In this document: positions 32,717 to 34,355 of the stretch, piece by piece
Layout of the letters: each line of letters opens with the position of its first letter
How positions within the stretch are numbered: position 1 is the first letter of the stretch
Source of the DNA: Prototheca cutis
Lineage: Eukaryota; Chlorophyta; Trebouxiophyceae; Chlorellales; Chlorellaceae
Reading direction: 5' to 3'
NCBI GenBank assembly: GCA_002897115.2
Contig: BCIH01000001.1
Span: 2,431,497-2,465,851, forward strand
DNA: 34,355 bases
Notes under the pieces: generated by a model
Told to the model about the DNA's origin: nothing
Databases searched by the model: none
The model's input: the letters and a program-made list of their open reading frames with translations, nothing else
Made by a program: the position numbers and the translations under genes

Positions 32717-34245
32717 TCGCGCTCCATGAGGTTCGGGTCATTCACGGCAAAGGCGTGGAATGAGGGGGCAACGCCTTGCTCACCTCTGTATCCCCCTGCT
32801 GTGCGGGCAGCAGCACCATTGACATCTGATGGCTGGCTAGCAACACCATGGGCAGACCCAGCAGCGCCCTCCTCTTCCTCGCTCTCTCCCGCCAAGGCCA
32901 GGGAGAGGACGTCACCGAAGAGTTTAAATCCACCATCATCGTCGTGGTCGCCCCGCGAAGCAGCCTGGCCACCTTCTTCCTCGCTCTCGCCTTCCAGCGG
33001 CAGAGGTGCCACGTCTCCAAACAGCTTAAACCCGCCGTCGCCGTCCGAGGGCGACCTGCCCTCCTCCAGCTCCGAAGCCGTGTCCACATCGCCAAACAGC
33101 TTGAACATGCGCGGCTTTTCCCCGTGCATGGACGACCCGTCGCTGTCGTGCAAGTCGACGTCACCAAACAGCTTGAAACCACCGTCGCCATCGTCACCAC
33201 CGTCACCAACGGCGTCGGGTCCAGCATCCAAATTCCCATCTGCGCATGTGAGAGAACATTATTTAGTCTATTGCTCTGTGCGTGCGTGTGTGTGCGTGCG
33301 TGCAGTTGTTTGGGAATCCAGACCACCACTGCTCCGCACCTGGGAATAGGCTAAACGTGTTGGCGGTGCTGAGGCTGCGCCTGGGCCCCCCGCCGCCCAC
33401 ACCACCCCCGCGGCGCCCCATCTCGACGTCGCCCGAGAATGTCGTTCCCCGGGCCAGCGGCCGCGGCACGACCTTGCGGATGGACCGCCCGCCGGCGCCC
33501 AGGGCCGCCAGGTCCGTCTCCGACAGCGCCGGGTGCGGGGCATTCGTAAACGACCCCGGGCGCGACCGTGGCGGCAGCGGCGACGCCGGCCTGTGTGGGC
33601 TGGGGTCGAACGACATCCTGAAATTCGAGTAGGACCGACCCCGTCCCCGGTGGCCCAGCGGCAGTGCGTCATCCGGTGCGAGCCCCGGGATGCCGCCGTC
33701 ATAAAACGAAGTCGTGGGAGAGCCCATGTTGGACATGCTCCGCTGGTGCACCAGGCTGCCGGGCACCACCCCCGAGCCGCCGCCCGAGCTGCCCCGCCGC
33801 GGACCGCCGCCACCGCCACCACCGCGGTAGCTGCCAGACGTCACGTACGATTCCTCGGACGGCGGGGGCCCAAATGTGCCGTTGTAGGACGATCCCATCA
33901 TCGCTTTGCGCCGCATGTACACACTCCCCGACCGCCTGCGAGAATGATTTTGGTGGTGTGCCTTGTTTGCTTGGGCATGCATGCATGCATGTGTGTGTCT
34001 TCTGCTATGAACTAGTGCAGGAGGGGAATGGAAACCTTGTTGTTTATTCTCCTGCCACGGACTACGACAGCGACTGGTGCGCGCTGCTCCGCTGCCCCGC
34101 GTCCCCCCCCCCTTCCCCAGCGCGCACCGAGCAGAGGCCGCCATGAGGTCTTCGTCGTGTGGTCGCAGCTTCTTCATGATCCAGTCGTACAGCCAAAAGG
34201 GCAGGTGGATGGCAATGTAGCTCCCCAGCCCCGCAATCACGCCGT
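30636..34245 (-). CDS. uncharacterised membrane-anchored disordered protein with FKLFGDV repeats, 5' partial
   Basis: No family was recognised. Visible exons on minus: 34245-34128, 33935-33340, 33239-32715, 32424-30981 and 30747-30636, with compatible phases at all four junctions (total 2795 nt, about 930 residues). The first exon starts mid-codon after an acceptor, so the gene begins outside the window. That exon has a hydrophobic aromatic segment (GLGSYIAIHLPFWLYDWIM) followed by KKLRPHDED, like the end of a membrane span facing the cytosol. The rest is Gly-, Ser-, Pro- and Asp/Glu-rich, with no predicted fold by eye. Four exact FKLFGDV copies occur in 32908-33180. PFD/FDP motifs recur in the later half, for example RRGPFDPPGG, RRGPFDVAAS and WSPFDAAGG. 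The last exon is a small acidic tail, FDEEYDSEEEGDEQ. An earlier stop would follow if the GTGAGT donor at 30980 were not used, but the phase and the acidic reading support the extra exon. Confidence 0.7.
32597..32714. repeat. (CA)n/(GT)n microsatellite reaching the splice donor
   Basis: About 118 nt of CA repeats interrupted by CCCA units. In the transcript direction the intron 32425-32714 begins GTGTGTGTG, so the donor GT is itself the first unit of the repeat tract. Confidence 0.9.
32908..33180 (-). repeat. four tandem FKLFGDV-encoding units
   Basis: FKLFGDV is encoded at about 33180-33157, 33106-33083, 33030-33010 and 32931-32908. Units are about 25-35 residues apart, with acidic, Gly/Asp-rich spacers (three copies preceded by DGG or DGDGG). 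Codons differ between copies (TTC/TTT, AAG/AAA, CTG/CTC, TTT/TTC, GGT/GGC/GGA, GAC/GAT, GTC/GTG) while the seven residues do not change. Confidence 0.9.
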
Positions 34246-34355
34246 CTGCACGGGGTGCATTGGTTTGGCTGGATGCCTGGCCACAGGTGCCGCAACCCTA
34301 ACGACGACACGCCAGCGCACCCACACACAAAAGGAGCCCAGCCCCCCCCCCCCCC
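34246..34355 (-). other. intron sequence of the FKLFGDV gene, cut by window end
   Basis: The sequence runs up to the acceptor before 34245 with no in-frame coding block. It ends at the window edge in fourteen C (34342-34355), that is, a G run in the gene's direction, as seen after other donors in this window. Confidence 0.5.

Noticed and set aside
34294..34302. telomere-like AACCCTAAC near the right end
   Set aside because: A single unit inside an intron; no array.

Overview
This window is nuclear DNA from a eukaryote, most likely a chlorophyte green alga. A Chlorella-type (trebouxiophyte) lineage is my best guess, but the species cannot be fixed from sequence alone. The evidence is high GC content, many short GT-AG introns of about 100-300 nt that split conserved domains in correct phase, a plastid-type L-aspartate oxidase with a long N-terminal leader, and plant-like families (cytosolic HSP101, Mei2-like RNA-binding protein, SKIP31-type F-box protein, full-size PDR/ABCG pump, SHPRH). 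No tRNA, rRNA, CRISPR or transposase gene was recognised.

Layout: (1) 1-1748, no recognisable gene, with a weak 40-nt degenerate repeat near the left end. (2) 1749-3935 (+), L-aspartate oxidase, one exon, first step of NAD synthesis. (3) 4540-15758 (+), an SHPRH-type SNF2 ATPase / RING ubiquitin ligase in seven exons. (4) 11061-14100 (-), a complete three-exon HSP101/ClpB disaggregase lying antisense inside the 4.75-kb fourth intron of the SHPRH gene. (5) 16338-19749 (-), a Mei2-like RNA-binding protein in three coding exons plus a probable leader intron. (6) 20396-21975 (+), a SKIP31-like F-box protein in three exons. (7) 22524-24502 (-), the C-terminal part of a MATE antiporter. (8) 24743-29864 (-), a PDR-type ABCG pump that stops before the end of its second membrane domain. 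(9) 30636-34245 and beyond (-), an uncharacterised membrane-anchored, largely disordered protein with four copies of the heptapeptide FKLFGDV. Its 5' end is outside the window.

The genes do not form a pathway or operon. Three serve protein quality control or ubiquitin signalling (SHPRH, HSP101, F-box), and two are adjacent drug/metabolite exporters (ABCG, MATE).

The points most worth a second look are the HSP101 gene nested in the SHPRH intron, the ABCG/MATE junction where both coding sequences are cut, the FKLFGDV repeat protein, and the introns. Many introns carry long G runs just after the donor, often as a T-run/G-run junction, including one tract of about 92 nt.

Exon borders below were placed by hand from splice consensus, reading phase and family conservation. 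All summed lengths are in phase, but none is confirmed by transcripts.
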